Source of the DNA: Pseudomonas eucalypticola
GTDB taxonomy: Bacteria > Pseudomonadota > Gammaproteobacteria > Pseudomonadales > Pseudomonadaceae
NCBI RefSeq assembly: GCF_013374995.1
Contig: NZ_CP056030.1
Span: forward strand, 1,458,501 to 1,522,500
Length of the DNA stretch: 64,000 bases
Direction of reading: 5' to 3'
Positions within the stretch are counted from its first letter, which is position 1, and each line of letters opens with the position of its first letter. The position numbers and the translations under genes are program-made. Below are positions 30,787 through 41,476 of the stretch, in pieces. The notes beneath the pieces were generated by a model. The model was given only the letters and a program-made list of their open reading frames with translations, was not told the origin of the DNA and searched no databases.

Positions 30787-31422
30787 ATGCTAAAGCGCTT
30801 CGCACCCCTCGTGCCCCTCGCACTCGTGACCCTGCTTTTTGGCTGCGCGGCGCAAACGCCGGTATCGCAGCAACAGGCTCTCAACCCGGTGACTCCCCAG
30901 TCCCAGGCTCAAGCGAAAGCTGTAACCCTCAATTTCCACGAAGAAGAGCTGGACACCGAAAAGGAACTGGCTGACTTCTCCGAAAACAGCAAGCCCTACC
31001 AGATGCCGATGCTGGCCGACAGCATCCTGGAGCGTGGCAAGTCGCTGATCGGTACTCGCTACCGCACCGGCGGTTCCACTGAATCGGGCTTCGACTGCAG
31101 CGGTTTCATCGGTTACCTGTTCCGCGAAGAGGCCGGCATGACCCTGCCGCGTTCCACGCGTGACATGATCAACGTGAAAGCCCCGCTGGTAGCGCGCAAC
31201 AACCTCAAGCCTGGTGACTTGCTGTTCTTCAGCACTCGCGGCCGTGGCCGTGTGAGCCATGCCGGTATCTACTTGGGCGACGACCAGTTCATTCATTCCA
31301 GCAGCCACCGTAGCGGTGGGGTGCGCATCGACAGCCTCGATGACGCTTACTGGAGCAAGACCTTTATAGAAGCCAAGCGTGCCTTGGCCATGGCGCCGAC
31401 CACGACTATCTCGCGCAAGTAA
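30787..31422 (+). CDS. NlpC/P60 lipoprotein, peptidoglycan endopeptidase
   Basis: Protein of 211 aa. A lipoprotein signal ends at LLFGC (lipid-modified Cys20), followed by a linker and an NlpC/P60 domain with the triad Cys104 (FDCSGF), His158 (VSHAGIYLG) and His170. It should cut cell-wall cross-links from the outer membrane, like Spr/MepS. An in-frame GTG at 30781 is an alternative start. The next gene is a paralogue. Confidence 0.88.
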   Translation: MLKRFAPLVPLALVTLLFGCAAQTPVSQQQALNPVTPQSQAQAKAVTLNFHEEELDTEKELADFSENSKPYQMPMLADSILERGKSLIGTRYRTGGSTESGFDCSGFIGYLFREEAGMTLPRSTRDMINVKAPLVARNNLKPGDLLFFSTRGRGRVSHAGIYLGDDQFIHSSSHRSGGVRIDSLDDAYWSKTFIEAKRALAMAPTTTISRK

Positions 31423-31534
31423 GCAGTCTGGGCGGTATTCGCGGCGGCGACCCACTGAAAAGTGCGTCGCCGTTGCGCGTTTTCGGGTTTACAAACTAGT
31501 CTTCAACGGCAGTTGAATCAGGATGGTTCTGTTT

Positions 31535-32074
31535 ATGTCGCTTACGGCCCGTTTCGCGCCATTATTAATTGCAGGCCTGCTCAGTGCCTGTGCTGGCCAC
31601 AAGCCGCCGCCCGCACCTGCGCCGGTGTATGCGCCTTTTGTGGCTGCCCCTCAACAACCGTTGTCGCCCGAGGCCGATGACGTGCTGATGCGGGCCATTG
31701 GCCTGGTCGGCACGCCTTATCGCTGGGGCGGCAATACCCCGGATTCGGGCTTTGACTGTAGCGGCCTGATCGCTTACGTCTATCGGGATGCAGCCGGTAT
31801 CAGCCTGCCGCGCTCGACCCGCGAGATGATCACCATGCGCGCACCGGATGTCAGCAAGGATGCCTTGCAGTCCGGTGACCTGGTGTTCTTCGCTACCGAG
31901 GGTGGCTCCCATGTGAGCCATGCGGGTATCTATGTAGGGGAAGGGCGCTTCGTCCATGCGCCGGCCACCGGTGGCACGGTGAAGCTGGATTACCTCAACA
32001 AGCCCTACTGGCAGCGCGCGTACCTGAATGCCAAGCGGGTATTGCAGCCTTCAAGCCTGGCGCACAACCCTTAG
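31535..32074 (+). CDS. NlpC/P60 lipoprotein, second tandem copy
   Basis: Protein of 179 aa with lipobox LLSAC (Cys19) and an NlpC/P60 domain: Cys75 (FDCSGL), His129 (VSHAGIYVG), His141. The catalytic domain is clearly similar to the gene just upstream, so the pair is an old tandem duplication. ATG 31535 gives a typical lipoprotein N-region (MSLTARFAPLL); ATG 31523 is also possible. Neither has a strong ribosome binding site. Confidence 0.87.
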   Translation: MSLTARFAPLLIAGLLSACAGHKPPPAPAPVYAPFVAAPQQPLSPEADDVLMRAIGLVGTPYRWGGNTPDSGFDCSGLIAYVYRDAAGISLPRSTREMITMRAPDVSKDALQSGDLVFFATEGGSHVSHAGIYVGEGRFVHAPATGGTVKLDYLNKPYWQRAYLNAKRVLQPSSLAHNP

Positions 32075-32090
32075 GCCCGGCGTGCGATTA

Positions 32091-32126
32091 TCCCGGCAGC
32101 CCCTGGCGAACCAGCGCCTGCCGGGA
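32091..32126. terminator. Possible bidirectional terminator hairpin
   Basis: TCCCGGCAG / CTGCCGGGA arms with an inner paired segment, between convergent genes. No T run, so efficiency is uncertain. Confidence 0.4.
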
Positions 32127-32150
32127 CATCGACCTTGAGGGTTCGAGGGG

Positions 32151-33467
32151 CTACTTCGCCGCCGTCACCCGCCACACCTTGTTGCCTACATCGTCGGCCA
32201 CCAGCACACCGCCCTTGTGGTCCTCGGTGATGCCCACCGGGCGGCCCATGGCTTCCTCCTTGTCGTTCAGGAACCCGGTCAGCACATCCACCGGCGGCCC
32301 GCTAGGCCTGCCGTCGGCGAACGGCACGAAGATCACCTTGTAGCCACTGTGTGGCTTGCGGTTCCAGGAACCGTGCTGGCTTACATAGGCGCCGTGGTTG
32401 AACGGGGCCGACAAGCCACCGCTGGTACTGGCGAAGGCAAACCCGATGGAGGCGGTGTGTGGGCCCACGGCGTAGTCCGGGGCAATGGCTTTCGCCACCA
32501 GGCCCGGATTCTGCGGGCTGACTCGGCTGTCCACGTGCTGGCCGTAGTAGCTGAACGGCCAGCCATAGAACCCACCGTCCTTCACCGAGGTGATGTAGTC
32601 GGGCACCAGGTCGCTGCCGATCTCGTCGCGTTCGTTCACCGATGTCCACAACTGCCCGGTCTGGGGTTCGAAGCCCATGCCATTGGGGTTGCGCAGGCCG
32701 GAGGCGTAAATGCGGTGTTCACCGGTGGCGCGGTCCACTTCCCAGATCGCGGCGCGGCCTTCTTCCTTGTCCAGGCCGTTCTCGCCCACGTTGCTGTTGG
32801 AGCCCACGGTCACGTACAGCTTGTTGCCGGAGGGGCTGGCGATGACGTTCTTGGTCCAGTGGTGGTTGAGCGTGCCACCGGGCAGGTCGGTGACCTTGGT
32901 GCCCGGCCCGCTGATGCTGGTGGCCCCGGTGTCGTAGTGGAAACGCAGCAGGGCATCGGTGTCGGCGACGTACAGGTCGCTACCCACCAGCGTCATGCCG
33001 AACGGCGAGTTGAGGTTGGCGATGAACACCGTGCGGGTCTCCGCCACGCCGTCGCCGTCCTTGTCGCGCAGCAAGGTGATGCGGTTGGCGCTAGGCACCC
33101 CGGCCCCGGCCTTGCCCATGACCTTGTTCATCACCCAACCCTTGATGCCCTTGCTGTCGTCGGGCTTGGGTGGCGCATTGGTCTCGGCCACCAGCACATC
33201 GCCATTGGGCAGCACGTAGAGCCAGCGCGGGTGGTCCAGGCCCTCGGCGAAGGCCGCCACCTGGGTGCCGCGGGCAGGCTGGGGTTTTTCGTTGGCCGGC
33301 CAGCCGATGGCGTCGGCGATGTTTACCGTGGGGATCAGGGTCTTGTTGGGTTCCGGCAAGCGCGGGTGCGGGCCGGTACCGTCCGAAACCTTGAGCGTGG
33401 AGGACTCGCCACAGGCCAGCAGGGCGCTGGAGGCGAAGATGAGCAGGGCCAGGCGGGTCTTGTGCAT
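32151..33467 (-). CDS. Sorbosone dehydrogenase-like lipoprotein (PQQ-type beta-propeller)
   Basis: Protein of 438 aa with lipobox LLAC (Cys19) and a six-bladed beta-propeller of the sGDH / L-sorbosone dehydrogenase family, which uses PQQ or acts as a periplasmic lectin-like sugar oxidase. Family segments: [53 protein letters not shown] and [20 protein letters not shown]. Whether PQQ is bound cannot be told from sequence. It stands alone. Confidence 0.86.
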   Translation of the reverse strand: MHKTRLALLIFASSALLACGESSTLKVSDGTGPHPRLPEPNKTLIPTVNIADAIGWPANEKPQPARGTQVAAFAEGLDHPRWLYVLPNGDVLVAETNAPPKPDDSKGIKGWVMNKVMGKAGAGVPSANRITLLRDKDGDGVAETRTVFIANLNSPFGMTLVGSDLYVADTDALLRFHYDTGATSISGPGTKVTDLPGGTLNHHWTKNVIASPSGNKLYVTVGSNSNVGENGLDKEEGRAAIWEVDRATGEHRIYASGLRNPNGMGFEPQTGQLWTSVNERDEIGSDLVPDYITSVKDGGFYGWPFSYYGQHVDSRVSPQNPGLVAKAIAPDYAVGPHTASIGFAFASTSGGLSAPFNHGAYVSQHGSWNRKPHSGYKVIFVPFADGRPSGPPVDVLTGFLNDKEEAMGRPVGITEDHKGGVLVADDVGNKVWRVTAAK

Positions 33468-33629
33468 TGTCGTTGTCTCGCTGGGGCGCGTCGGTGTTTA
33501 CAGTAGAGACCCCTGACGGCGCCGAGGTTCCGGGGCATTGGTCCAGACCCGACCGCTCGTTGGCCTGTGTTGGATGCACTTGGGCAGCTTTAATTGACGC
33601 TCCACCCCCAACCCTCTAACCTTCGCGAC

Positions 33630-33835
33630 GTGTTTCAGGTGCCCGGCGGCCAAGCGGCTGGCAGGGTGAAACAGGGAAGCCGGTGGGGCGCCTTCTGGCG
33701 CGTGAACCCGGCGCTGCCCCCGCAACGGTAAATGAGTCAAGGCCACGCACGGCGCCACTGAACCCCGGCGGTTCGGGAAGGCGCGTGGCCGGGGTGTCCA
33801 CGCCCCCGCTCATGAGCCCGGAGACCGGCCTGCAA
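33630..33835 (+). promoter_or_regulatory. Cobalamin (adenosylcobalamin) riboswitch
   Basis: All core elements are in order: CAGGTGCCC at the start, GGTGAAACAGGGAAGCCGGTG, GCTGCCCCCGCAACGGTAA, GCCACTG, GGGAAGGCG, then the B12 box AGCCCGGAGACCGGCCTG near the end. It lies 144 bp before cobO and should lower expression of the cob genes when B12 is ample. Confidence 0.96.
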
Positions 33836-33843
33836 CCCTTCTC

Positions 33844-33863
33844 GGCAAAGCTGCGGCTTTGCC
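33844..33863 (+). terminator. Possible expression-platform hairpin of the riboswitch
   Basis: GGCAAAGC-TGCG-GCTTTGCC, 9 bp after the B12 box. Only a short T-rich stretch (TTTTG) follows at about 33870, so it may be a weak terminator or part of a platform hiding the ribosome binding site. Confidence 0.4.
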
Positions 33864-33978
33864 AGTCCATTTTGTTCTGTCGCGCGGGTGAGAGCGGCAT
33901 TGACGAGTCTCGCTGCGCCCGGCCGGGCCGCGGCTTTTCGTCGATGCTGCCTGCGCGCAGGTGTAGCGGAGAGCTGCC

Positions 33979-34590
33979 ATGAGTGAATCCCTGGAACGTG
34001 AAGAGCGCCATCTGGCGCGCATGCTGCGCAAGAAGGCCGTCATCGACGAGCGTATTGCCAATGCCCCCAATGAGTGCGGTTTGCTGCTGGTATTGGGCGG
34101 TAATGGCAAGGGCAAGAGCAGTTCGGCTTTCGGCATGCTCGCCCGCGCCATGGGCCACGGCATGGAGTGTGGCGTGGTGCAGTTCATCAAGGGCCGCAAT
34201 GCCACTGGCGAGGAACTGTTCTTCCGCCGTTTCCCCGAGCAGGTGCGCTACCACGTGATGGGCGAGGGCTTCACCTGGGAAACCCAGGACCGCCAGCGTG
34301 ACATCGCCGCAGCCGAAGCCGCCTGGGCCGTTTCGCGCCAGTTGCTGCGCGACGAGTCCATCGGCCTGGTGATCCTCGACGAACTGAACATCGCCCTCAA
34401 GCACGGCTACCTGGACCTGGAACAGGTATTGGCCGACCTGCAGGCGCGCCCGCCCATGCAGCACGTGGTGGTGACCGGCCGCGGTGCCAAGGAGGAGCTG
34501 GTGGAATTGGCCGATACCGTGACCGAGATGGGCATGGTCAAACACGCTTTCCAGGCCGGCATCCGTGCCCAGAAAGGCATCGAACTATGA
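33979..34590 (+). CDS. cobO: Cob(I)yrinic acid a,c-diamide adenosyltransferase
   Basis: CobA/BtuR-type enzyme of 203 aa that adds the 5'-deoxyadenosyl group to the cobalt of corrinoids. P-loop GGNGKGKS at 41-48; VILDELNIALKHGYLD carries the acidic metal-site residues. First gene of the cob run, with GGAGAG before ATG 33979. Overlaps cobB by 4 bp. Confidence 0.95.
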   Translation: MSESLEREERHLARMLRKKAVIDERIANAPNECGLLLVLGGNGKGKSSSAFGMLARAMGHGMECGVVQFIKGRNATGEELFFRRFPEQVRYHVMGEGFTWETQDRQRDIAAAEAAWAVSRQLLRDESIGLVILDELNIALKHGYLDLEQVLADLQARPPMQHVVVTGRGAKEELVELADTVTEMGMVKHAFQAGIRAQKGIEL

Positions 34591-35900
34591 CCCAGCCGCG
34601 TCATTGCCCGGCGGTACTGATCGCCGCGCCGGCGTCGGGCCAGGGCAAGACCACCGTCACCGCCGCCCTGGCACGCCTGCACCGCAACCAGGGCCGCAAG
34701 GTGCGGGTATTCAAGTGCGGGCCGGATTTCCTCGACCCCATGATCCTGGAGCGCGCCAGCGGCGCCCCGGTGTACCAGCTCGACCTGTGGATGGTGGGGG
34801 CCGACGAGAGCCGTCGGCTGTTGTGGGAGGCGGCGGCCGAGGCCGATCTGATCCTGATCGAAGGGGTGATGGGGCTGTTCGATGGCACCCCGTCCAGCGC
34901 CGACCTGGCGCGCCATTTCGGCGTGCCGGTGTTGGGCGTGATCGACGGCACCGCCATGGCCCAGACCTTCGGCGCCCTGGCCCTGGGCCTGGCACGCTAC
35001 CAGCCCGACCTGCCATTCGCCGGGGTGTTGGCCAACCGCGTCGGCACCCTGCGCCACGCGCAGTTGCTCGAAGGCAGCCTGACCGAAGGCCTGCGCTGGT
35101 ACGGCGCCTTGTCGCGGGAAACCGGTATCGAACTGCCCAGCCGCCACCTGGGCTTGGTGCAAGCCAGCGAGCTTAACGACCTGGACCTGCGCCTGGACGC
35201 TGCCGCCGCGGCCCTGGCCGATAGCTGCGAGGTGGCGCTGCCGCCACCGGTGGCCTTCGCCGCGCCGACCCCGGTGCCTTGCGAGCCGCTGCTGGCGGGT
35301 GTGCGCATTGCCGTGGCCCGTGACGAAGCCTTTGCCTTCACCTACGGCGCCAGCCTGGACCTGCTGCAGGCCATGGGCGCACAGTTGAGTTTCTTCTCGC
35401 CCCTTCACGATGGGCGCTTGCCCGCGTGTGACAGCCTCTACCTGCCGGGTGGCTACCCGGAACTGCACCACCCGACACTGGCGGCCAATACCTCGATGCT
35501 GAGCGATATCCGTGAGCACCACGCCGCGGGCAAACCGCTGCTGGCCGAATGTGGCGGCATGCTGTACCTGCTCGACGCCCTCACCGATGTCGACGGCGTG
35601 CGTGCCGACCTGCTCGGCCTGCTGCCCGGCGAAGCGGTGATGCAAAAGCGCCTGGCGGCCCTGGCCCTGCAAGCGGTGGAACTGCCGGAGGGCATCCTGC
35701 GTGGCCACACTTACCACCATTCGCTGACCCGCACCGAACTGGCGCCCATCGCCCGTGGCCTGAGCCCGAACGGCGGTCGTGGCGCCGAAGCGGTCTACCG
35801 CCTGGGGCGCCTGACGGCTTCCTACGTGCACTTCTATTTTCCTTCGAACCCGGCGGCCATCGCTGCCCTGTTCCGCCCCACAGGGGCCATGCCTGCCTGA
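34587..35900 (+). CDS. cobB: Cobyrinate a,c-diamide synthase
   Basis: Glutamine-dependent amidase of 437 aa (CbiA family). The N-terminal ATPase domain has P-loop APASGQGKTT at about 13-22; the C-terminal class I glutamine amidotransferase domain has the nucleophile Cys in AECGGMLYL. It amidates the a and c side chains before adenosylation. ATG overlaps the cobO stop (ATGA); its own stop shares an A with bluB. Confidence 0.95.
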   Translation: MTQPRHCPAVLIAAPASGQGKTTVTAALARLHRNQGRKVRVFKCGPDFLDPMILERASGAPVYQLDLWMVGADESRRLLWEAAAEADLILIEGVMGLFDGTPSSADLARHFGVPVLGVIDGTAMAQTFGALALGLARYQPDLPFAGVLANRVGTLRHAQLLEGSLTEGLRWYGALSRETGIELPSRHLGLVQASELNDLDLRLDAAAAALADSCEVALPPPVAFAAPTPVPCEPLLAGVRIAVARDEAFAFTYGASLDLLQAMGAQLSFFSPLHDGRLPACDSLYLPGGYPELHHPTLAANTSMLSDIREHHAAGKPLLAECGGMLYLLDALTDVDGVRADLLGLLPGEAVMQKRLAALALQAVELPEGILRGHTYHHSLTRTELAPIARGLSPNGGRGAEAVYRLGRLTASYVHFYFPSNPAAIAALFRPTGAMPA

Positions 35901-36550
35901 TGAATGACAACGCCTACACCCCCGCCGAGCGCGCGGCGGTCTACCGAGCCATCGGTGAACGCCGCGACATGCGCCATTTCGCCGGCGGTACCATTGCCCC
36001 CGAACTGCTGACCCGCCTGCTGCACGCGGCACACCAGGCCCCCAGTGTCGGCCTGATGCAGCCCTGGCGCTTTATCCGTATCAGCCAGCGTGAGCTGCGC
36101 GGCCAGATCCAGGACGTGGTGGAGGCCGAGCGGCTGCGCACCGCCGAGGCATTGGGCGAACGCTCCGATGAGTTCATGAAGCTCAAGGTCGAAGGGATCA
36201 ACGACTGCGCCGAAGTGCTGGTGGCGGCGTTGATGGACGGCCGCGAGCGGCACATCTTCGGCCGCCGCACGCTGCCGGAGATGGACCTGGCGTCGTTGTC
36301 CTGCGCCATCCAGAACCTGTGGCTGGCGGCCCGTGCCGAGGGGCTCGGCATGGGCTGGGTGTCGCTGTTCGACCCACAGGCACTGGCCGCGCTGCTGGGC
36401 CTGCCCGCAGGCGCCAAGCCCATGGCGGTGCTGTGCCTGGGGCCGGTCACCGAGTTCTACCCGTCGCCCATGCTGGTGATGGAAGGCTGGGCCGAGGAAA
36501 AACCCCTGAGCGAGATGCTCTACGAAAACCATTGGGGAGTGAAACCATGA
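35900..36550 (+). CDS. bluB: 5,6-dimethylbenzimidazole synthase BluB
   Basis: Nitroreductase-fold enzyme of 216 aa that uses oxygen to break down FMN into the lower ligand of B12. ERRDMRHF (about 21-28) and the [17 protein letters not shown] segment are BluB signatures. The start overlaps the cobB stop by 1 nt. Its presence shows the aerobic route to the lower ligand. Confidence 0.94.
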   Translation: MNDNAYTPAERAAVYRAIGERRDMRHFAGGTIAPELLTRLLHAAHQAPSVGLMQPWRFIRISQRELRGQIQDVVEAERLRTAEALGERSDEFMKLKVEGINDCAEVLVAALMDGRERHIFGRRTLPEMDLASLSCAIQNLWLAARAEGLGMGWVSLFDPQALAALLGLPAGAKPMAVLCLGPVTEFYPSPMLVMEGWAEEKPLSEMLYENHWGVKP

Positions 36551-37455
36551 GTGTGGCCCTGATCACCGTCGCCGGCGTGGCGCTGGACGCCTTGCTCGGC
36601 GAACCCAAGCGCCGCCACCCGCTGGTGGCGTTCGGGCGCCTGGCCGACCGCCTGGAGCGCCGTTTCAACAGCGGTGGCCGCGGCTGGCGCAGCCATGGTG
36701 TGACGGCCTGGTTCCTGGCGGTCATCCCGCTGACCCTGGCGGCGACGCTGCTGTCCTGGCTGCCTTATATTGGCACCCTGGTGGAAATACTCGCGCTGTA
36801 CTGCGCTTTGGGCCTGCGCAGCCTGGGTGAACACGTCGAGCCGGTGGCCCAGGCCCTGCGCAGCGACGACCTGGCCACCGCACGTACCCGTGTCGGCTAC
36901 CTGGTCAGCCGCCAGACCCGTGAACTGGACGCCACCGCGGTGGCCCGCGCCGCCACCGAGTCGGTTCTGGAAAACGGCAGCGACGCGGTGTTCGCCGCGC
37001 TGTTCTGGTTCGCCGTGGCCGGCGCGCCGGGGGTGGTGCTGTACCGCCTGAGCAACACCCTGGACGCCATGTGGGGCTACCGCAACGAGCGCTTCGAGCG
37101 TTTTGGCTGGGCAGCGGCGCGCATCGACGACGTCCTCAACTATGTGCCTGCACGGTTGGTGGCCCTGACCTATGCCTTGCTGGGCAAGACCCGCCTGGCC
37201 CTGCGCTGCTGGCGGCAGCAAGCGCCGAAGTGGGACAGCCCCAACGCTGGCCCGGTCATGGCCGCCGGCGCCGGTGCCCTGGGCGTCGAGTTGGGCGGCC
37301 CGGCCATTTACCACGGCGAACTGCATGAGCGCGCGACCCTGGGCGAAGGTCCGGCCGCCGATGCTTCGTCCATCGACCGTGGCTGGCAACTGGTGCAGCG
37401 CGGCGTGTGGCTGTGGCTGCTGATTCTGTGTGTCGGGGGGCAATTCTATGCTTGA
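36547..37455 (+). CDS. cobD: Adenosylcobinamide-phosphate synthase CobD
   Basis: CbiB/CobD-type membrane enzyme of 302 aa that attaches the aminopropanol (phosphate) arm to adenosylcobyric acid. Family segments: [17 protein letters not shown] near the N-terminus, [17 protein letters not shown] and [15 protein letters not shown]. Several membrane segments. Overlaps both neighbours. Confidence 0.94.
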   Translation: MSVALITVAGVALDALLGEPKRRHPLVAFGRLADRLERRFNSGGRGWRSHGVTAWFLAVIPLTLAATLLSWLPYIGTLVEILALYCALGLRSLGEHVEPVAQALRSDDLATARTRVGYLVSRQTRELDATAVARAATESVLENGSDAVFAALFWFAVAGAPGVVLYRLSNTLDAMWGYRNERFERFGWAAARIDDVLNYVPARLVALTYALLGKTRLALRCWRQQAPKWDSPNAGPVMAAGAGALGVELGGPAIYHGELHERATLGEGPAADASSIDRGWQLVQRGVWLWLLILCVGGQFYA

Positions 37456-38440
37456 GCATGGCGGCGGGCTGCGCAAGGCAGCACTGCACTACGGTATTCC
37501 CGAGCCCCAGTGGCTGGACCTGTCCACGGGCCTGGCGCCGTGGCCCTGGGCGATCCCGGTGATTCCCGAGCGTGCCTGGGCGCGCCTGCCGGAAACCGAC
37601 GACGGCCTGGAAGCGGCTGCCTGTGCCTATTACGGCGTGAACCAGGTGCTGCCGGTACCGGGCTCCCAGTGTGCCATCCAGTTGCTGCCCCGCCTGCGCC
37701 GTGGCGGCAAGATCGGCGTGCTGTCGCCGTGCTATGCCGAACACGCCGAGGCCTGGCGCCGTGCCGGCCACTTGGTGCGCGAAGTCAGCGAGAGCGAAGT
37801 GGACTTCTTCCTCGACAGCCTCGATGTACTGGTGGTGGTCAACCCCAACAACCCCACCGGCCGCCTGTTGCCGGCCGAGCGCCTGCTGGACTGGCATGCA
37901 CGCCTGGCCCAGCGCGGAGGCTGGCTGGTGGTGGACGAAGCCTTCGTCGACGTCACGCCCGAGGCCAGCCTGGCGGCCCATGTGGAGCGCCCCGGGCTGA
38001 TCGTGTTGCGCTCTTTCGGCAAATTCTTCGGCCTGGCCGGGGTGCGCCTGGGCTTCGTCCTGGCCCAGGCCAGGTTCCTGCAACTGCTGGGCGAGCAGGT
38101 GGGGCCCTGGGCGGTCAGTGGTCCCACGCGCATCCTTGGCCAGGCTTGCCTGAGCGATACCGCCGGGCACCAGCAGCGCATCGAGCGCAGCCGCCTGGCC
38201 GGCGTGCGCCTGGCCAACCTGCTGGGGCGCCATGACCTGGCGCCCCACGGTGGTTGCGCGCTGTTCCAGTGGCTGGTCACCGACAAGGCCGAGATACTCA
38301 AGGACTTCCTGGCCCTGCGTGGCATCCTGGTTCGTCTCTTCGTGGCCACTAGCAGCGTGCGTTTAGGCCTGCCGGCCGAGGAAGCCGACTGGGTGCGGCT
38401 GGAACAAGGCCTGCGGGCATTCAACGAGGCGTATTCATGA
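37448..38440 (+). CDS. cobC: Threonine-phosphate decarboxylase-like PLP enzyme CobC
   Basis: Fold type I aminotransferase-like protein of 330 aa. NPNNPTG at 132-138, VVDEAFVD at 161-168, and the PLP lysine Lys192 in [15 protein letters not shown]. In B12 synthesis this class supplies (R)-1-amino-2-propanol phosphate for the step before CobD. ATG 37448 is preferred over GTG 37430. Overlaps cobD by 8 bp and cobQ by 4 bp. Confidence 0.93.
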   Translation: MLEHGGGLRKAALHYGIPEPQWLDLSTGLAPWPWAIPVIPERAWARLPETDDGLEAAACAYYGVNQVLPVPGSQCAIQLLPRLRRGGKIGVLSPCYAEHAEAWRRAGHLVREVSESEVDFFLDSLDVLVVVNPNNPTGRLLPAERLLDWHARLAQRGGWLVVDEAFVDVTPEASLAAHVERPGLIVLRSFGKFFGLAGVRLGFVLAQARFLQLLGEQVGPWAVSGPTRILGQACLSDTAGHQQRIERSRLAGVRLANLLGRHDLAPHGGCALFQWLVTDKAEILKDFLALRGILVRLFVATSSVRLGLPAEEADWVRLEQGLRAFNEAYS

Positions 38441-39915
38441 CAACCCTGATGGTGCAGGGCACCACCTCCGACGCCGGCAAGAGCACCCTGGTGACGGCCC
38501 TGTGCCGCTGGCTGACCCGCCAGGGCGTGGCCGTGGTGCCATTCAAACCGCAGAACATGGCGCTCAACAGTGCCGTGACCGCCGATGGTGGCGAGATCGG
38601 CCGCGCCCAGGCCGTGCAGGCCCAGGCGTCCTACCTGCCACCGCATACCGACATGAACCCGGTGCTGCTCAAGCCCAACAGCGACACCGGCGCCCAGGTG
38701 ATCATCCATGGCCGCGCGGTCACTACCATGAACGCCGTGGCGTACCACGACTACAAGGCCATCGCCATGCAGGCGGTGCTGGCTTCCCACCAGCGCCTGG
38801 CCGGGCAATACGACGTGGTCATGGTGGAAGGCGCCGGTTCGCCGGCCGAGATCAACCTGCGGGCGGGCGACATTGCCAACATGGGCTTCGCCGAGAAGGT
38901 CGACTGCCCGGTGCTGCTGATCGCCGACATCAACCGCGGCGGGGTATTCGCCCATCTGGTCGGTACCCTGGAGTTGCTGTCGCCCAGCGAACAGGCGCGG
39001 GTGCAGGGCTTCATCATCAACCGGTTCCGCGGTGACCTGGCGTTGCTGCAACCCGGCCTGGACTGGCTGGAGGCGCGCACCGGCAAGCCGGTGATCGGCG
39101 TGCTGCCCTACGTGCTCGACCTGCACCTGGAGGCCGAGGACGGCCTGGACCGCCGCCAGGCCGACAAGGCCGCCCAGGTGCTGAAAGTGATCGTGCCGGT
39201 GCTGCCGCGCATCAGCAACCACACCGATTTCGACCCGTTGCGCCTGCACCCCCAGGTCGACCTGCAGTTCATCGGCCCTGGCGACAATATTCCACCGGCA
39301 GACCTGATCATCCTGCCCGGCTCCAAGAGCGTGCGCAGTGACCTGGCTTACCTGCGCGCCCAGGGCTGGGACGGCGCCATCGCTCGCCACCTGCGCTACG
39401 GCGGCAAGCTGCTGGGCATTTGCGGTGGCCTGCAGATGCTCGGCCAGCAGGTGCATGACCCGCTTGGCCTGGAAGGCGCGGCCGGGTCCAGCGCTGGGCT
39501 CGGCTTGCTGGAGTTTGAAACCACGCTGGAAAGCGAGAAGCAACTGCGCAACGTGCGCGGGCGCCTGAGCCTGGAAGATGCCGACGTGGCAGGCTATGAA
39601 ATTCATGCCGGGGTCACCCGCGGCCCGGCCCTGGGCCAGCCACTGGTGCACCTGGAGGATGGCCGCAGCGACGGTGCCATCAGTGACGACGGCCAGGTGA
39701 TGGGCACCTACCTGCACGGCCTGTTCGAATACCCGGCCTCCAGCAGCGCACTGCTGCGCTGGGCCGGTCTTGAGAATGTGCAGGACGTGGACTACCACGC
39801 CCTGCGCGAAGTGGACATCGAGCGCCTGGCCGACCTGGTGGAAAACCACCTGGACACCCAGCGCCTGCGCGCCTTGTGCGGCCTGCAAGCGAGTACAGCC
39901 TCATGCTGCAACTGA
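38437..39915 (+). CDS. cobQ: Cobyric acid synthase CobQ
   Basis: Glutamine-dependent amidase of 492 aa (492 codons plus stop) that amidates the b, d, e and g side chains. N-terminal P-loop-type region [31 protein letters not shown]-terminal amidotransferase domain with nucleophile Cys in [10 protein letters not shown] and the His in YLHGLFE. Complete. Overlaps cobP by 13 bp. Confidence 0.96.
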   Translation: MTTLMVQGTTSDAGKSTLVTALCRWLTRQGVAVVPFKPQNMALNSAVTADGGEIGRAQAVQAQASYLPPHTDMNPVLLKPNSDTGAQVIIHGRAVTTMNAVAYHDYKAIAMQAVLASHQRLAGQYDVVMVEGAGSPAEINLRAGDIANMGFAEKVDCPVLLIADINRGGVFAHLVGTLELLSPSEQARVQGFIINRFRGDLALLQPGLDWLEARTGKPVIGVLPYVLDLHLEAEDGLDRRQADKAAQVLKVIVPVLPRISNHTDFDPLRLHPQVDLQFIGPGDNIPPADLIILPGSKSVRSDLAYLRAQGWDGAIARHLRYGGKLLGICGGLQMLGQQVHDPLGLEGAAGSSAGLGLLEFETTLESEKQLRNVRGRLSLEDADVAGYEIHAGVTRGPALGQPLVHLEDGRSDGAISDDGQVMGTYLHGLFEYPASSSALLRWAGLENVQDVDYHALREVDIERLADLVENHLDTQRLRALCGLQASTASCCN

Positions 39916-40424
39916 TTCTCGGCGGCGCCCGCTCGGGCAAGAGCCGCCTGGCCGAACAACGGGCTGCCGACAGCGGCCTGGCGGTGACCTACATCGCCAC
40001 CAGCCAACTATTGGACGGGGAAATGAATGCCCGGGTGCAACTGCACCGCGAGCGCCGCCCGGCCCATTGGGCGCTGGTGGAGGAACCCCTGGAATTGGCG
40101 CGGGTGCTGCGCGAGCACGCTAGCCCCGAGCGCTGCCTGTTGGTGGATTGCCTGACCCTGTGGCTGACCAACTTGCTGATGGCTGAAGACCCCCAGCGCC
40201 TGGCCGCCGAGCGCGAAGCGCTGCTGCAGTGCCTGGCCGGCCTGCCCGGTGAAATCATCTTTGTCAGCAACGAGACCGGCCTGGGCGTCGTGCCCCTGGG
40301 CGAATTGACCCGTCGTTATGTCGACGAGGCCGGCTGGTTGCACCAGGCCCTGGCCGAACGCTGCCAGCGTGTGACGCTGACCGTGGCCGGGCTGCCCCTT
40401 ACCTTGAAAGGAACCGACGCATGA
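39903..40424 (+). CDS. cobP: Adenosylcobinamide kinase / cobinamide-phosphate guanylyltransferase
   Basis: CobP/CobU enzyme of 173 aa. P-loop GGARSGKS at 7-14, then the [15 protein letters not shown] guanylylation region and [11 protein letters not shown]. It phosphorylates adenosylcobinamide and adds GMP to give the GDP form. ATG 39903 is the family start; an upstream in-frame start at 39876 would lie within cobQ. Confidence 0.95.
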   Translation: MLQLILGGARSGKSRLAEQRAADSGLAVTYIATSQLLDGEMNARVQLHRERRPAHWALVEEPLELARVLREHASPERCLLVDCLTLWLTNLLMAEDPQRLAAEREALLQCLAGLPGEIIFVSNETGLGVVPLGELTRRYVDEAGWLHQALAERCQRVTLTVAGLPLTLKGTDA

Positions 40425-41476
40425 GCAATGCCTGGTGGCTGCAACCTTGCCAGCCCATCGATACCCTGACGCTGAAACAGGCCCGGGAGCGTCAGCGCCA
40501 GCTGACCAAGCCAGCCGGTTCCCTGGGCCCGCTGGAAGACGTGGCCGTGCAACTGGCGGGCCTGCAGCAGCGCCTGAAGCCGGCGCTGGACAAGGTCTGG
40601 ATCAGTATCTTCGCCGGTGACCACGGCATTGTCGCCGAAGGGGTGTCGCCATACCCACAGGAAGTCACCTGGCAAATGCTGCTCAACTTCGTCAACGGCG
40701 GCGCAGCCATCAGCGTCCTCGCCCGCCAGTTGAACGCGCAGCTTGAAGTGGTCGACCTGGGCACCGCCTCCTCGGTGGACAACCTGCCTGGCGTGCGTCA
40801 TGAACGCGTGGGCCCCGGCACCCGCAACTTCGCCGTGGAGCCGGCCATGACCCGCGAGCAGGGCGAACAGGCGCTGCAAGTCGGCCGTGACAGCGTGCAG
40901 CGCGCCCTGGCCGCAGGCACCGAGCTGTTCATCGGTGGCGAAATGGGCATTGGCAACACCAGCTCGGCGGCCGCCTTGGCCTGCGCCTTGCTCGGCTGCC
41001 CCATCACCGACCTGGCCGGCCCGGGGACTGGCCTGGATGCCGCAGGCGTCAGCCACAAGGCCCAGGTTATCCAGCGCGCGCTGGACACCCATGCCGGTCT
41101 GCCCAGCGCGCCGCTGGAGCGCCTGTTCTGCTTCGGCGGTTTCGAGGTGGTGGCCTTGGTGGGCGCCTACCTGGCATGCGCCCAGGCTGGCATCGCCGTG
41201 CTGGTGGACGGATACATCTGCACCGTCGCGGCGCTGGTGGCCGTGCGCCTGAACCCTTCGTGCCGGCCGTGGCTGCTGTTCGGCCACCGGGGCGCCGAGC
41301 CGGGCCACCGTCACGTGCTCGCCGCCCTGGACGCCCAGCCGTTGCTGGACCTGGGCCTGCGCCTGGGCGAGGCCAGCGGCGCCGCCCTGGCCGTGCCGTT
41401 GCTGCGCCTGGCCTGCGACCTGCACGGGCAGATGGCGACCTTCGCCGAAGCCGCGGTGGCGGACCGCAGCGAATGA
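40421..41476 (+). CDS. cobT: Nicotinate-nucleotide:DMB phosphoribosyltransferase CobT
   Basis: Enzyme of 351 aa joining 5,6-dimethylbenzimidazole (from BluB) to the ribose phosphate of nicotinate mononucleotide, giving alpha-ribazole phosphate. [27 protein letters not shown] and [14 protein letters not shown] are signature segments. Complete. Overlaps cobP by 4 bp. Confidence 0.96.
   Translation: MSNAWWLQPCQPIDTLTLKQARERQRQLTKPAGSLGPLEDVAVQLAGLQQRLKPALDKVWISIFAGDHGIVAEGVSPYPQEVTWQMLLNFVNGGAAISVLARQLNAQLEVVDLGTASSVDNLPGVRHERVGPGTRNFAVEPAMTREQGEQALQVGRDSVQRALAAGTELFIGGEMGIGNTSSAAALACALLGCPITDLAGPGTGLDAAGVSHKAQVIQRALDTHAGLPSAPLERLFCFGGFEVVALVGAYLACAQAGIAVLVDGYICTVAALVAVRLNPSCRPWLLFGHRGAEPGHRHVLAALDAQPLLDLGLRLGEASGAALAVPLLRLACDLHGQMATFAEAAVADRSE

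Noticed and set aside
31462..31680. 72-codon frame between the two NlpC/P60 genes
   Set aside because: Overlaps the second lipoprotein in another frame and has no start signals.
34407..36032. 541-codon minus-strand frame across cobO, cobB and bluB
   Set aside because: Spans three real genes on the other strand and has no recognisable domain.
37732..39888. 718-codon minus-strand frame across cobC and cobQ
   Set aside because: Long only because GC-rich codons lack stops in the reverse frame; no family resemblance.
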